A stretch of 64,000 bases of DNA. Source: Immersiella caudata (taxonomy: Eukaryota; Ascomycota; Sordariomycetes; Sordariales; Lasiosphaeriaceae). The stretch spans positions 5,704,001 through 5,768,000 of the forward strand of contig JAULSU010000002.1 of assembly GCA_030512335.1 (NCBI GenBank). Reading direction: 5' to 3'. Below, in pieces: positions 23,291 through 35,712 of this stretch. The notes under the pieces were generated by a model. The model did not search any database. It was not told the origin of the DNA and saw nothing but the letters and a program-made list of their open reading frames with translations. How positions within the stretch are numbered: the stretch's first letter is position 1; each line of letters opens with the position of its first letter. The position numbers and the translations under genes are program-made.

Positions 23291-26200
23291 ATAGGAATTG
23301 GCGCGAACTTGGTAGGCGGTGCGTCCGGCTGTGCAGATTACGTTGCACAGTCGATAATCTTGAGGAGAGGGAGGAATTGGAGCTTTGCTGTCCGGCAAGG
23401 ATGATTTTACAATCTTTAGTTTGTTTTCCTTTCGTCTTTACCTGCGTGAGCGTGTTCTAGAGATGTTTTTTCGCGTCGCAGTTTACGGGTCAGTCATCAA
23501 CGCCTTGAATGCCGAAGATGAACCGGCAACGGGAAATTGCCAGCCCACTTTGGTCTCAATGTCAGCTGCCCGCAGCCGACCAGGCCGCCAGCGTGCAGAA
23601 AGGGGGGGGGCTCTGGAAAGCAAAGAAAGAACGATTGGTGTCAACACCAATTGCCTCTCGAGGTTGATATGGACAAAGTCGTTTTGGGCGAGCTGGCTTC
23701 TTTCATTCCTACGCAGAAAACCTCCCACAGGTGCAGGCAGATTCTACGATGCGATCCAGCAGGATCCAAAAATCAAGAACCAATGTAAAGGGTCAGCCAC
23801 ATTCGACAACCAGGATCCTCCGTCGACATTCGACATGCTGAAACCCCCACCGGATTCGCCGTCGGTTGTCAACGAGAGAACGCTCGATCACACCTGCATT
23901 TCCACACTCTGAGTTCGGCTCCACCGAAGGCGTCAGGCCTGAACGGCTGCAGCAGGCCACAGCTCTTGGTCCTCATGAACATTGAGACCGGCGTTGCTGG
24001 CTGCCAATACGGCTTCTCCGGCGTCCCTCGAGGCCACTCAACGGCCAACGGCTCGATAAACGATGCCTGTTGGTGCGGGCGCATCTGTCAAAGGCTTTTC
24101 GAAGAATGAACCTGACCGGAATCTCAGGCCGAGTGCCGCTTCCTTCCGGATCGTGCCCCGGGTCGGGTTGAATTGGGAAGTCAGTTCGTTAGCAGCGTTT
24201 CAAGCCCGACAGACCCTGAAACGTCCCTGCGGCTCAAATGCCATACTGAAGGAAACACTCGTTCGCAGGGCAAAGTATGGTTGCAACCAGCCCGCCTTGA
24301 CAAGCCAGCTTCCTCGGTCAGGTAGAGTATCTGAGATTCATCCTCGCGGACAGCTCCCTATCTCGATATGCGTTAGCTAGCTATTCAGTTCGGTGGAGTC
24401 GAGGAACAGTTCCCAGCATGACACCAGAGGCTGGCGAAGTTTCGGCATCCTTCCAGACGGCACGGGAGCGCCCGTCAACAGGACCCGCCATTCCCCACTT
24501 TTCTATGAGCTTGTCGATTTCTTCGTTGCTTTTTTCTCTTTGCTGGATCCTTAAGATGCTTCCATCTTTTGCCAGACGCGTTCCTTCTGCGGGCCTTCTG
24601 AGTTGGCATCTTTAGATCTCGGTCCGGCATCATCACTCCGAGTATCCGTACCTCAGAGAAAGCTAATGTGAGGGTGTCACACCCTCTGTTCCGTTTCCTT
24701 TCGAAGTTGGCTCGGGGTGGCCATCGAGCAGGGCTCGGGGAAGCAGGAAAGAAACTCTGCAGCGGCGTCCAGTCTCTTATTGGGCGGTTCCGCCGAGGAC
24801 GGTTCACGGGGCACTCGGACAGTTCCCGCGGTGCCGCCCAAAACGCACACAGCAAACTTCAAGGCACAGTCTTGAGGGCACCCGAGCTCCGCAAGTTCTT
24901 CTCGCACAGTGACACACAAATCGGAAGAAGCAGACAACCCCCACCCACCCACAGCAGTGCGCCTCTGGGCGGGGAGGGGGTGACGCGATTCCCGTCCTCG
25001 AGATCTTCACCTTGGCCAGTGCGTCCCGTCGGCGCTTTGCCGCGTTTGGTCAGTAACAAGGGTTTGGATTGGCGCGCGGAGGAGGGTCAGGCAGGCGTGC
25101 CATCGACTCCCTCGTGCAGCTTCGTTGCGGGGTCCAGCAGGATGACGACTTCAACTTAGACCAACAGTTACTACACACCAATGTGGCGGAATCATTACTT
25201 AACACATCAAGTTGCAGGCTGCATAACTGCGCTTCCTTGGGTGCGGCCAAAATCAATGCAATTTAGACGCTCTTGGAAGTCACCCAGGAGCCTATGAGGT
25301 CGTCGCGGCAAATGCACTGTTATTTACCGCTGAAACAAAAAGCCGGAATGGCGCCGGCACGGGCTCTCGACCCAGGGCATTGGAATGGTCTCATCAATAG
25401 ACTGAGGGCACCGAGCTTTTGAGAGGACAGATAAAGGCCATAAGAGTTGCTTCAAGTGACGCGGTACCATCACTGCAGCGTCATCGTAACTTCGCCAATC
25501 ACAGGTCGAGACCGTTAGAATGCTACCCAAGGGTCAGTTCGCGGGGGTAGAGGTCGCCGATAGTCAGCGCCTCGAACGGTGGGAAACAGAGACGGCGCAA
25601 AACTGGCTAAGGGGTGGGATGTGACCCGGTAGTCTGGGTCCAGAATGAAGAGTCGTCAGCGATTCGGCAGCTTGCCTGAGGCGCCCATCAGTTTCGAGGC
25701 ACGCGTGACAGCCATAACCTTCCGCCTCCAGGTCATACCATGGCAGTATAGCGGAGGGGTACATCCATTGATTGGGGTGCATTGTCGTTCGGATTGACCC
25801 AGCCGTCGCTGACTCGCTCTCTCGATCATCAGCTGCCGATGTTGATTCGTGCCAGTCGTGTGACGCGGGCGCTTCTGCCAAACGGTGACCCTCGGCCCCT
25901 CCCGCAAAATGTCTCGACGAGTGCGCATTGGCAAAGCTCTGCATCAACGCAGTGGTGATTGGAATCCGTGGCAGGCCTAATGCCTGTTCACCAAAGGGAG
26001 GGTCTCCAGCCAGACGGCGACAACAAGGTTGTTCCTTATCGCGACCTGGTATATCGGGCTCCGATAAAGTACTCGGGTTAGAGAGAGGCATTGAACTGAT
26101 CATTTTGAAACGAGATGGGCCGACTCGTCGAGAATCGCATGTCGAATCGAGTGATGCTGCGAATGCGCTAGAGCGGAGCGCCTGATGAGCTCATGAGTAG

Positions 26201-28664
26201 CGCCCCCTCCGGGCCGAGCTTCCCCTGGCGAGCGAACACTTCCAACTGAGGTGGACCGCAGAGGTTAACTATGGCCTGCGCAATGGAGCGTCTGACCACT
26301 ATCAGCGGAGAACCTTTTCTGGGTCCCAATATACCGACGATGCGATGGGACGTTTCCTTGCTGCCGCAGCGACGTGTCAGGTCACACGGCTTATACAGTG
26401 GGCTGGTGCCGAGCACGATGGAGGTTCAGCTTGTGAGGGTGCAAGAGTGAGCCGAAGACGCTAAATCGCGCAAGCTACCCTTTGACGACGCCCTTCGCCG
26501 CAGCGAGAATTGTCGCTTCTCACGGTTGATGACTCCTGGTGTTTACCCGGCAGGTCATTCGGTGTCCAAAAAGAAGAGAAACAATAAAAACATCGGGCCT
26601 CGCAGGTCTTATGCTCCGGCTTCAACAAAGTGCTTGTTGCGGTGGCAAGCTGACCAAATACCTGTCTGGGTCTCTCACGAGTTGCTGACATGTTGGAGGT
26701 TGAGTGGCGCGGGAACGCTAACATCCGTCCACGAGCAGCTGTCGATGTGCATTTGTACCTGAATAAAAACGTTCAGCATGTGCTCACCATATCCCAATGT
26801 CTTTCTCAGTGCTCGCTGACAGCCGTCAACCGTTTTGACGACATAGCCACGCACTGTGAGCACCACCTTCAGAGGCCGTGGCGCCGCCGTACCAGGGCCC
26901 GGAACAGACCCACCAAACGTCGGATGAGGCGCCAACGTGGAGACAAGAACCCTTGGCTCCCAAGATGGAGCTCAGGCCTTTCACTCATTCTCTCTCCTTC
27001 CCACCACCGTGTTCATTCCATCACGGACCACTGCCGGGTGCGGCGCTGGGCCCGAGCTGCATGAGCGTTTCGCTGAAGTGGGAACGGCGAGCCCACACCG
27101 TCGAGTGTCGAGGAAATGCAGAAGCAGGCCGAGGGGAAAATCAGTTGGCCTGGGGCCTGGGCGAGCGTTGTGACTGGCTGGGGAGCAGTTTGCAGCAGGC
27201 CCCGCTTGTCGAAATCCGGTACGGGCGAGTTTCCCGTTTCGACGGGCGCAAATGGCAGGGGTCAGCCCCCGCAACCAGGCCTGGCCAATCCGGAGCGCCG
27301 ACCCGCCGTGTCCTTCAATTCCAGCAGGGAGGCCGGCGTGGTGAGTGGCCACTTGCTGCTGCGGTGTCCCCGCCGGCCTTCCCAGTTTGCCATCCATGGA
27401 TGTTCCTTGACCACTCGCCTAAAAAGTTGGAGCCACCTGTCTGTCTTGCAACCCACCCGAGCTCTTGGGATGGGATTCCCGGCGCCGTGACTTCGGGGGC
27501 CCACCAGCGAACTGTTTGCCCAGCGCATTCCGCCAAGGTACAGTAGCACATTGGCCTAAGCTGCGGAGAAGAGGAGCGCGCGCACAGTACACCCGCCATA
27601 CTGGGACCCGACAACCCTTCCCAGCCCACCCAGTGCGCGGCCCAGTGCTCGCAAACCCACACAAGTAAAAGAGAGCGGAGGGCGGCGGGAACGAGATGAC
27701 GGGGTGCACAGCATCGGCTCCCGCCCCGGCACGTCGCTCCCTGCTGTCAGGCGTTTGAGCTTGCTGGCGCGAGGGCCTCGCAGACGCTATTGATAAGCGG
27801 TGGACGCCTGCTCTCCGTCTGCTTTTGGGCAATGGCCTGGCGCTGAACTGGTCCTGGCCCCATGTTCCACAATTGGCGTGAGCCTTGCCAGTCCTGTCGA
27901 CGCTACCGCTAGCGCGCTGCATCCTCCCTCGTTTCCCACTGCGGTCTGTTGCTGGTCTGCCACGGCGCTCTGCGTTCGTGCGTGCCTGCTGGTGCCCCGG
28001 GTGCATTTCCATCCTGCTGCAGCGAGACTAGCCTCGTCCGCCACAACGCACTGTCTGGGCTGCCCCGGCCGGCCTCTGCGTCTCCGCTTTTCCCTCTCCC
28101 TTCTCTCCTGGGCTCCCCGTTCCCGCGCCATCCATCCATCCGCCAGCATCCTCCTTCCTCCTCCCTTCATCCCTGAGGCAGGCCAGCCCGTTGCTGCCAT
28201 CATCGACAAACACCACCGACGACAAATCCGCACCGCACGCACGCGAGGGCGTCCGTTGACCGTCTGATTGGAATTGGGGGGCATTCGAGAAGGGACGCAT
28301 TTCCATCACTCCACTCGGATCGACTGGGCGTGTTTCATTAGCACTGCAGCGTCTGGCTCAGCCCGACCGACTGACTTCCCGCGCGCCTGGGCCGACACCA
28401 CCGCTCTCCCAATCGCCGCTCTCGGTTTTTCCAACCCGCCCCGTCAGATTTCAGTTATATTCCCCGGGAACGCAGCGTCGGGTCTCGTCCCATAACCCAC
28501 AGCGTTTCGCGTATGCAATTCTTCGCAATCCGCCACGCTTTGATCCGAACGCTAGGTTTTTAGACCCCGACCGACCGCACCTGTCATCCGGCATCAACTT
28601 TGACATCGACATCGATGCTCGCTTGAGTTGCCCACCAACAACAGTCATCACTAACACCGCCAGC
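23291..28664. other. 5.4-kb divergent intergenic region, no gene supported
   Basis: It separates the F-box gene (-) from the cysteine-cluster gene (+), so both promoters should be here. Long overlapping frames at about 26.7-28.3 kb run on both strands in GC-rich DNA and look like chance. A minus frame at 25564-26103 has no recognised domain. The last 250 bases before 28665 are pyrimidine-rich and look like a 5' leader. Confidence 0.5.
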
Positions 28665-29747
28665 ATGAGTTCACCCGCGCAGGAGGGACCGCCGGTCCCC
28701 AAGGACAAGGAGAAGAAGGGTTTGGGAAAGGTGCTTTCGAGGGTCAGGACTGTGCTGAAGAGGGCCGACCGGCGACTCTCAACGTTTTCCACCAAGGGCG
28801 GCCTCTCCGCTGGAGAGACTAGGTAATTGATGGCAGCCTGGTGTTTGTTTACTTGCAGCATCGCTAACTGAATCTGCAGTGCTGCACCCGCCGAGGCTAC
28901 CAAGAAGTCGGATTCGGGTCCTGAGCCCGAGAAGATTCCTCGGGCGCAGATCTTCGCCGAGCGTGCAAAGAAGCTTGGTGAGCTCTATGGCGTAGAGCTC
29001 AAACCCAGCGACTGGCACTCGTCCGAGGGACATGTCCTCCGTGTCGAGAAGCCGATCAAGATGCGTGTGCACCGCAAGTGCCATGTCTGCAACACCTCGT
29101 TCGGCGCCGGCAAGGAGTGCCCCAGCTGCAAGCACCCGCGCTGCAAGCAATGCCCGCGTGTGCCCCCGAAGCGCACCGAGGCCGAGAGAGAGGAGAGCCG
29201 GAAGAAGAGGGCTGCGATCCTCAAGGAGCGTGCCGAGAACCCGCCGATTGTTCCCGACTGGGACACTTCCGACAAGAAGATCGTTCTCAAGAAGCCGTCC
29301 AAGACGGGTGGCCAGGACCTCGTCCACCGGAAGCCCCGACAGCGGGTCAGACGTACCTGCTGCCAGTGCGAGAAGCAATTCGGAGCACATGTCAAGGCAT
29401 GCGAAGGATGTTCCCACATCCGCTGCACAGACTGTCCTCGGGATCCGTAAGTTGCATTATTTGCCAATTTCTAACTGGTAGCTAACCAAATGAACAGTTC
29501 CAAGAAAGACAAGTTCCCGTACGGCTATCCAGGAGACGCACCCGGGACGAAGGTGGGCCACTACCAGTGTCACGATTGCAAGACGACCTACTCGGCGCCA
29601 CCCTCCGAAGATGCCGCCTGTCCGCAGTGCAAGCATAGAAACTGTGCCTCGTGCGAGAGACTCAAACCCAAAAAAGTAGAACCAGAACCCGATCCTGAGG
29701 TTTGGAAGAGCGTGCAGGCGAAGCTGGAGGAACTAAAACTAAAGTGA
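28665..29747 (+). CDS. Three-repeat cysteine-cluster (zinc-ribbon-like) protein, unknown function
   Basis: Three exons: 28665-28822, 28880-29446 and 29498-29747, with introns of 57 and 51 nt, giving 324 aa. The basic N-terminus (KDKEKKGLGKVLSRVRTVLK) is followed by three cysteine clusters starting near residues 120, 212 and 264. All share the spacing C-x2-C-x(9-13)-C-x2-C-x4-C-x2-C, for example CPSCKHPRCKQC, CEGCSHIRCTDC and CPQCKHRNCASC. Six cysteines per unit suggests binding of at least one zinc ion each. Linkers are Lys/Arg/Pro-rich. No signal peptide or membrane segment is present, so a nuclear or cytoplasmic place is likely. I know no characterised protein with this triple arrangement; nucleic-acid or protein binding is inference only. 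Intron 1 has a decoy AG at 28858 that would lead to an immediate stop. Confidence 0.85.
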
Positions 29748-32700
29748 CAGTAGTCAGCTGTCATTGCTTTCAATGACATCGCGACTCACTGTCACACAGC
29801 AAGCTTCTGGCACGGAACAGGGATGAGGCAAAAATTTCAAGTTGAGCGATCGAAACGGCTGTCGGGTTTCCTATTTTTCACTATCGATTCTTTTTCCAAG
29901 ATCAACATCGCATTCATTCGCCAACTCCCCAGCATACGCAATGACTTCAACCAGCACAAACACCCACATACTTTCACGGGCATCCTATCACCAAACGTTT
30001 GCGGTCGAATTCTTTCATGGTTACCCTCACCCACCACAACGAACGACTAATGACGACCGCTCAGCCTGGCGTTGGTGTACATACCGTTTTATTTCGAGCC
30101 ACGACACGATGATGACAGGGACTACTCACCCGCCCCACGAACTTTTATCTGCATCGACTCGGTCCCACCCAGACTGTTATGAAACAGGGAGGTTTTTGCT
30201 CTTCAGCGAGCCAGAGGCACAGGACCTGAGGATACCCTGGGAGGCAAGGCATGACCGCTTCAGAGGATGTGCTCGACTACAGGATAGAAGGATCGCGCCC
30301 GGCCAAGAGAGCAGGAGGTCCATTTCCAGGGGAACGAAGATAGGGGTTGGATAGGAGGGCGAGCGGGCTATGGAGCAGGCATTCTTTTCGTTGGCTAGAC
30401 CGGCAGTTGGGTGAACAGCATCACCTGCCCGGCGACTGGATGGCCGGGGAGAGGGGGAAGGAAGGAAGAGACAGGGGGGCCGTCATAGCGGAGACAATCA
30501 GGCTGCCGCGAGGAGCTGTGTATTGTCTACGCCTTCAATGAGGTTGTCTCTGGCTCACGCCTGATCCTCTCGCTCAGTTTCGGTCCGTTGGTCGGCTTAG
30601 GAGAGGGCTGTCATCAGATCCCGGACAAAGAATTCGATCAATTATTTCCCCCCAATTTTTGAGCATCAAGACAATTTCGCGTGCTGCCCTTGATACTGCC
30701 TGCGTGTCTGCCCTGTGTCCCCTGTGTCCCTGTGAAATGCCTAACTGCCTGTGTCACGTCGCCGGGTCTGGCGTTGCACGAGTAAGGTCTCGCTCTGATT
30801 GGCGGCCCACTTGACATTGAAGGGGCAATCCATCCCGCTGGGTCGCTGTCCGTTGGGACGCCGGCAGCCAATCTGTCGGGCTCCCGTCTCCACGGCGCGG
30901 CGCCTTCGTTTGCGCACTCCATGTGTTACGGTTACTACAGGCTTATTCCAAATGGCGGGAGCAAACTGCGATTGACACGTTGCGTCTCGGCTGATGGCAT
31001 GGGGCGTCTTTTAGTGGGAGGCAAATTCCATGACTTTTTTTGCGGAGGGAGGCTCGGGAGGTAGCAGGCGCTTGGAGGGGGCGTGAATGGATGCAGATGC
31101 AAATGGAACTTCACATGGAAATCCTTGAGAGAGAGTCCGAACTCCGCGAGTGCCGAAGTACATAGGTGAGACGGAAAATGTGATCTTATCTGCAATGCAA
31201 CGGGGTTTTCTGTGAGGTGCTCTACATATCACAACCGGGTTCAGTTAGGTTCCAGGTTTTGCGTTGCCTGTAAACCCTTGAGGTAAGCGGTGCTGCGTCC
31301 GTACGGTTTCGGAGCTTGAATCCCCCACGACGGGAGGCTCGGTAGTTGGTGAAGGAAGAGGAAAAGATAGTCATCTGTGTTTTTGTTTGTCTCACACCTC
31401 GGACTTTAGAACACAGCGGCAGGAAGGATACGATCACGATCAACGGACGCGCATCATGGCGCCACACCGTGAGCAAAAAAACGGAACGCCCCACTCTTCC
31501 AGAGTCCAGAGCGCCCCAACCCCAGCACCCAAGCACCCCAACCCAAAAAAAAAAAAAATTCCAAACGGAACGGCGGGTCCCCCTCATCCACTCAGGCCCC
31601 GTTCCGAAGGTCCCCCTTGTCCTGCTGGGGACGAGAAACAGGCTAGGCCCGAAATGTTGGGTTGGGTGTTGCGCTTCCAGCGCGGCGCGGAATTTTGAAG
31701 TGGAGAATAGGTAGCCCAGACAGCCGAAGTGGGGTTTGGGGATTTTTAGGATCATCCAAGTTAGGACGTGCCAGGCAAGGCGCGATCTGACGGGTTGCTT
31801 GGTCATTCTCACCGTCTTTGCTTTTGCCGAGCTTGTCGGCTTGTGTTTTCTTGGGTTGCACGGTGAGAGGACTTGGCTGGGGGTTAGGTAAGAGGTGTCT
31901 GTGTCTGTGTCTCTTTCGGCTCGAGGGGGATGTCTCCTTTGGGATTGGGAGATGGGGGACCGGGGTTTCACCGACTTTGTTCGGTGAGGGGTGGGGATTG
32001 CTTCCAAGTTCGCAGGTTTGTATTTTGTGCGCGGCGCTAGGTTCGAGTAAATGCTACGTACGTACGTGATTTCTAGGGTATCTGGTTTCGTGACATTTAA
32101 CATTGACGCCTTCTTGCGCAGCAAATCTCTGATTCGCGTCGACCCTTTTCCCAATTACAATCCCAGCGACTATCACCGCCAGGGAACGGAACCTGGCCAG
32201 CTTTGAAAAAAAAAAATCTTTCAAGGCAGAAAAGCACCAAGGGTCCAGTCCAAACTAACGAACCCAGCCACCTCGATCCTCAACTGCCCGTCACCGTCAC
32301 TCGGCCGAGGTGGCACAGCAGCAAATCACCAACGTGACAGACAAGAACATACACACCGCCCCCGTCCCGACGCTCTGGGACCCGACCGCCAAAAGGCTGT
32401 CATCATGTCTCACAAACTCCCTCTGTACTCTATAATGGGAACCCCGTAGCATTATTACCCACCGCCTGGTCGAACACCCACCGACTGCATCGTCATCATG
32501 CGAACTCCTCCGTGCTTGGGTCCCGAAAATGCGCATAAACTCCACCACAGCTCAAAACTCGGAAAAAGTGACAACGTACAGAATCCATTCATGTCATCTC
32601 ATCGCAGACAGAAATGGGCACCATGCTGGAACTTTGCCAAAGTTCCATCTGCCATGAAATTCCCCTTGGACAACGTCAACAATCGCGATCCCCATGAAAC

Positions 32701-33951
32701 CCCCGCTTCGCCCAAATCACAGGGCTTTTCCTTGGAACTTCCACTGAAGCCTTGGAAGTGGATCGGATCACCTCGCTCTTCACGCGGTCTGAAGATCGGT
32801 GTCCCTCCCAGCCCCCAGATTGCCACACAGTGCATTGCTTACGGTAGGCAATCGTCGGATGTTTTTCTCTCCGTTGGGAATCGCCCACTTCCCGTGGATC
32901 GCTTGAAGCTTCCACGGATCCTTCCTCTGTATTTCGCCTCGCGTCCAAACGCTGACCGTTTGGTTGGGTTGGGTTCTGTCTGACCCAGGCTCTCGGAACT
33001 GTAGCACAAGGAGTGGACCTGTTTTCTACTTGTCAAAACATCACTGCGACGAACCCCGTAATGAAAATGCTGCATTGCCATGGTCCGTGATTGCATTGCG
33101 TCTAGCCGTTTGCTGTGTGCGTCTAGATTCAGAGCCCCTTACTCTGGCGCTCAAATTCGTCGTTCCGTTCAAGTGCGAGCGCGTGAAACTCAAGCTTTCC
33201 CCTCCCCAAGGTTACGTTCGCTCGGGGAAAAAACCTCGTAACATCACGAGATTTGCCTCGTTGATGCAGTGGAACACCACAACCTGCATCTCCATCCCAT
33301 TTGAGCAACTAACCAACCCACACAATTGTGATCACTCAACCCCGAGCCCACCACACAACCAGCTGCTACCAACCGAAACGCGAACCTGGAACCCAAACAC
33401 TCGGTCCTCTCTGCATGCACCAGTCTAGATCTCTCCGTCGCCCTGGTTCAGGAAGGTCGAGCTGAACGACGTGGAGACGAACGCCAACCGCCAGCATCTC
33501 AACCACGGGTCGCACAGCAAGGCGAGTAAACGAAGGGTCCTCCGTGGCACCAGCGCCGTCCAGTCCATAAGCGTATATCAACATACATTAGTGAGCTTGG
33601 CTGACCGCTCATGAGCTGGATCCAGGCCCCGAATCGCTTATGTTTGCATCGCAACGTGCAGCATGCAGCCAATCCAGCTGGAATGCTACGCCCGCACAAA
33701 CGCACCGCATCTTCCATGGTTCTGTAGTGATGACGAACACCTGGCCCAAAGCTAAACCAACCTGCATCGCCGTGCTCCTAAATGAGGTCATGGCGGGTTC
33801 GGCCTTGAAACGGCGGTGCAAACGGTCTGTCAAGGCTTTGTTGAAGAGCATCAATGTGAGAAGGAAGTTAGCCCCTGGTTTTCTTGGCGTCTTGATGCTC
33901 GCGACAGCACACGTCGTTCGAGCCGGAGCACAACGAGCACAGAGCGGATGT
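29748..33951. other. 4.2-kb convergent intergenic region, no gene supported
   Basis: It lies between the 3' ends of the cysteine-cluster gene and the Clr2-like gene. An A12-13 run lies near 31546, and CCCTGTGT units recur near 30710-30735. Open frames (for example 29842-30354 + and 31222-32154 -) lack domains, and several start at non-ATG codons. Nothing is supported. Confidence 0.5.
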
Positions 33952-35712
33952 CTAATCCTCCACCAGCCCTTGAGGCGCAATAAACTGGGTAGCCACGGCG
34001 TTTCCTATCGCCGCTGCTCGCCTGGGATAAAGCCCTGTCGTCGTGCGCCCATTCCATCCGCTGTGCGATCGACTGTTGAGATAGGACTGAGCTTCCTCGA
34101 TGATGCCGCGCTGTACGGAATCCTGCAAACGAGCGGGGTCTATGATGCTCATCAACTTGTGAGTAACGTAGAAGCGTCCCTGGACGTCGGCCTCTGCGCG
34201 GACGGCGTTGCTCTCTATCAGCATCCATCCCCAAGCAAACTTCTTGTCGCGCTCAATCTGATTGCGGCCCGCGAGCTCGTGGTCAAACGTAGGCCCAAGG
34301 GTTGCCGCATGGACGAAGGCGGGCGGGTGCGGGAGGGGCGCTCGAGCAGTGCGATAAATGTTGCCCCTGAATTGGAGGTTCATGCCAGCGGCAGCGGCAG
34401 CTGGGTCATTACCAGGCCATGCTGGTGTCAACAACTGGATTTCTGACACCAACATCACCGCCGTGGTCGGCTTCGAGTGGTCACCCAAAGGGTCCTGGAT
34501 AGCAACAACCGCTGGCGCCGTGACGCGGATGGGGTCACCGACGCGAACCATCTCCGCGCCGAAATATACGCCCGTGAAGCTCTGAACCCTGTACATGTGG
34601 TCGGGCGTGAACCCTTCCCCGAGCCGGCTGAACGTCGAGAAAGAGTCGTTGATGGACCGAGCGGCGATCTTGGAGGCTTCGAGTCCGACTGTTTGCATCT
34701 TGAACGCTCTCTTGCCCGGCTCAGGTTCGTTGGCATAGCGGGTCGCAAAATCTCGCCAGTCAACGCTCTCAAACGACTTGTCCTTGAGCTCCTCAATGGT
34801 GACTTCCGGGATGCTGAACGTCAGGAACGGTCGCATGTCGGCGACTTCCTTTGTGACGTTCTGCTGGTTGAGCAGGGCGTGCCCCAGCGGTGCTAAGATA
34901 TAATCATAGCTGTTGTCGGCCTGGGGTGGCTTCCCCACTTTGAGGCGGATGCCCAGCACCAACCCAAGCCGCCAGGCACCCTGTCTGTACCAGACAAGCT
35001 CCCCGACGCGGAAGACGTTGGGCGGGCCGATCATACCCGGAGGAGCGGCAGAAACGTTAGCTGCTGCAGGTGCAGCAACGGGGCCGGCAGGTGTTGTCTG
35101 GCCGGGAGCGGGAGCGGGAGCAGGCGCGGCGAGCGGCTTCGCTGCCGGAGTTGGGCCCTGGGCCGGCGGTAGAGCCTGGCCGGGGATTGGCGGCGCGGGC
35201 GGGAGGCTGACTTGGGCCTGGGGAGCCTTCTGCCTGATGGTCTCGACCATTTTGATGCAAAGGTCGCAGGAGCACTGGGCGTAGTCGGTGGAGTCGCTAG
35301 CCAGCCAGAGGAGGTGGAGGACGAAGTCTCCTGGAGTCCGGTAGTTGGACTTGATCCCCGCCGGGTGGCCGTAGAGGTAGTAATCCCTCCCAAAATCCTT
35401 GCGAACTGCGCATCTTAGTTCATAACCCTTGGGAAGTCCTGCAAGCTTGAACTGCCTCTCTTTGGTCCACGTGATCAGCTGTTTTGCTCCGCATGGTACA
35501 AGAAAAGGGGCAGGCTGGCACTCACTCTCTTCCTTTGGCGCGAGCTGGAACTGAAGATGGCCGGCGATAATTACTTCCCACCTTTCCAGCTGCTCGACAT
35601 CTTTGGTTTCATTTGGGTCTAGAGAGCTGTGGTCGAGGTTTTCATACGCTTTGCCATCACTGCGAGCAATGTGTATGGGCCAGTAGTCCGGGTCCTGGTT
35701 GGCGCTCGCCAT
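33952..35712 (-). CDS. clr2: Clr2-type transcriptional silencing protein
   Basis: A single open frame of 586 aa from the ATG at 35712. Residues about 85-165 match the Clr2 N-terminal silencing domain, with GYELRCAVRKDFGRDYYLYG followed by HPAG and a cysteine pair in CSCDLC. A Pro/Ala/Gly-rich linker of about 60 residues follows. The C-terminal Clr2 domain (about 230-560) starts FRVGELVWYRQGAWRLGLVL and includes a MYRVQSFTGVYFGAEMVRVG segment. In fission yeast Clr2 is part of the SHREC histone deacetylase/remodeller complex acting in heterochromatin. A GTGAGT at 35525 and an AG at 35460 would allow a 66-nt in-frame intron (22 codons), so a slightly shorter protein is possible. Family assignment rests on remembered domain motifs, not on a search. 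Confidence 0.85.
   Translation of the reverse strand: MASANQDPDYWPIHIARSDGKAYENLDHSSLDPNETKDVEQLERWEVIIAGHLQFQLAPKEESECQPAPFLVPCGAKQLITWTKERQFKLAGLPKGYELRCAVRKDFGRDYYLYGHPAGIKSNYRTPGDFVLHLLWLASDSTDYAQCSCDLCIKMVETIRQKAPQAQVSLPPAPPIPGQALPPAQGPTPAAKPLAAPAPAPAPGQTTPAGPVAAPAAANVSAAPPGMIGPPNVFRVGELVWYRQGAWRLGLVLGIRLKVGKPPQADNSYDYILAPLGHALLNQQNVTKEVADMRPFLTFSIPEVTIEELKDKSFESVDWRDFATRYANEPEPGKRAFKMQTVGLEASKIAARSINDSFSTFSRLGEGFTPDHMYRVQSFTGVYFGAEMVRVGDPIRVTAPAVVAIQDPLGDHSKPTTAVMLVSEIQLLTPAWPGNDPAAAAAGMNLQFRGNIYRTARAPLPHPPAFVHAATLGPTFDHELAGRNQIERDKKFAWGWMLIESNAVRAEADVQGRFYVTHKLMSIIDPARLQDSVQRGIIEEAQSYLNSRSHSGWNGRTTTGLYPRRAAAIGNAVATQFIAPQGLVED

Noticed and set aside
23398..23445. Upstream extension of the F-box protein from a TTG codon or a 54-nt intron ending near 23388
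   Set aside because: No ATG in frame before a stop, and the candidate upstream exon stops within a few codons; the ATG at 23290 is simpler.
27419..28012. Minus-strand ORF of 197 codons
   Set aside because: It overlaps several equally long frames on the opposite strand in GC-rich DNA; no homology recognised.
35460..35525. 66-nt in-frame GT-AG intron in the Clr2-like gene
   Set aside because: No clear branch site and the unspliced frame is continuous; kept only as an alternative in the annotation.
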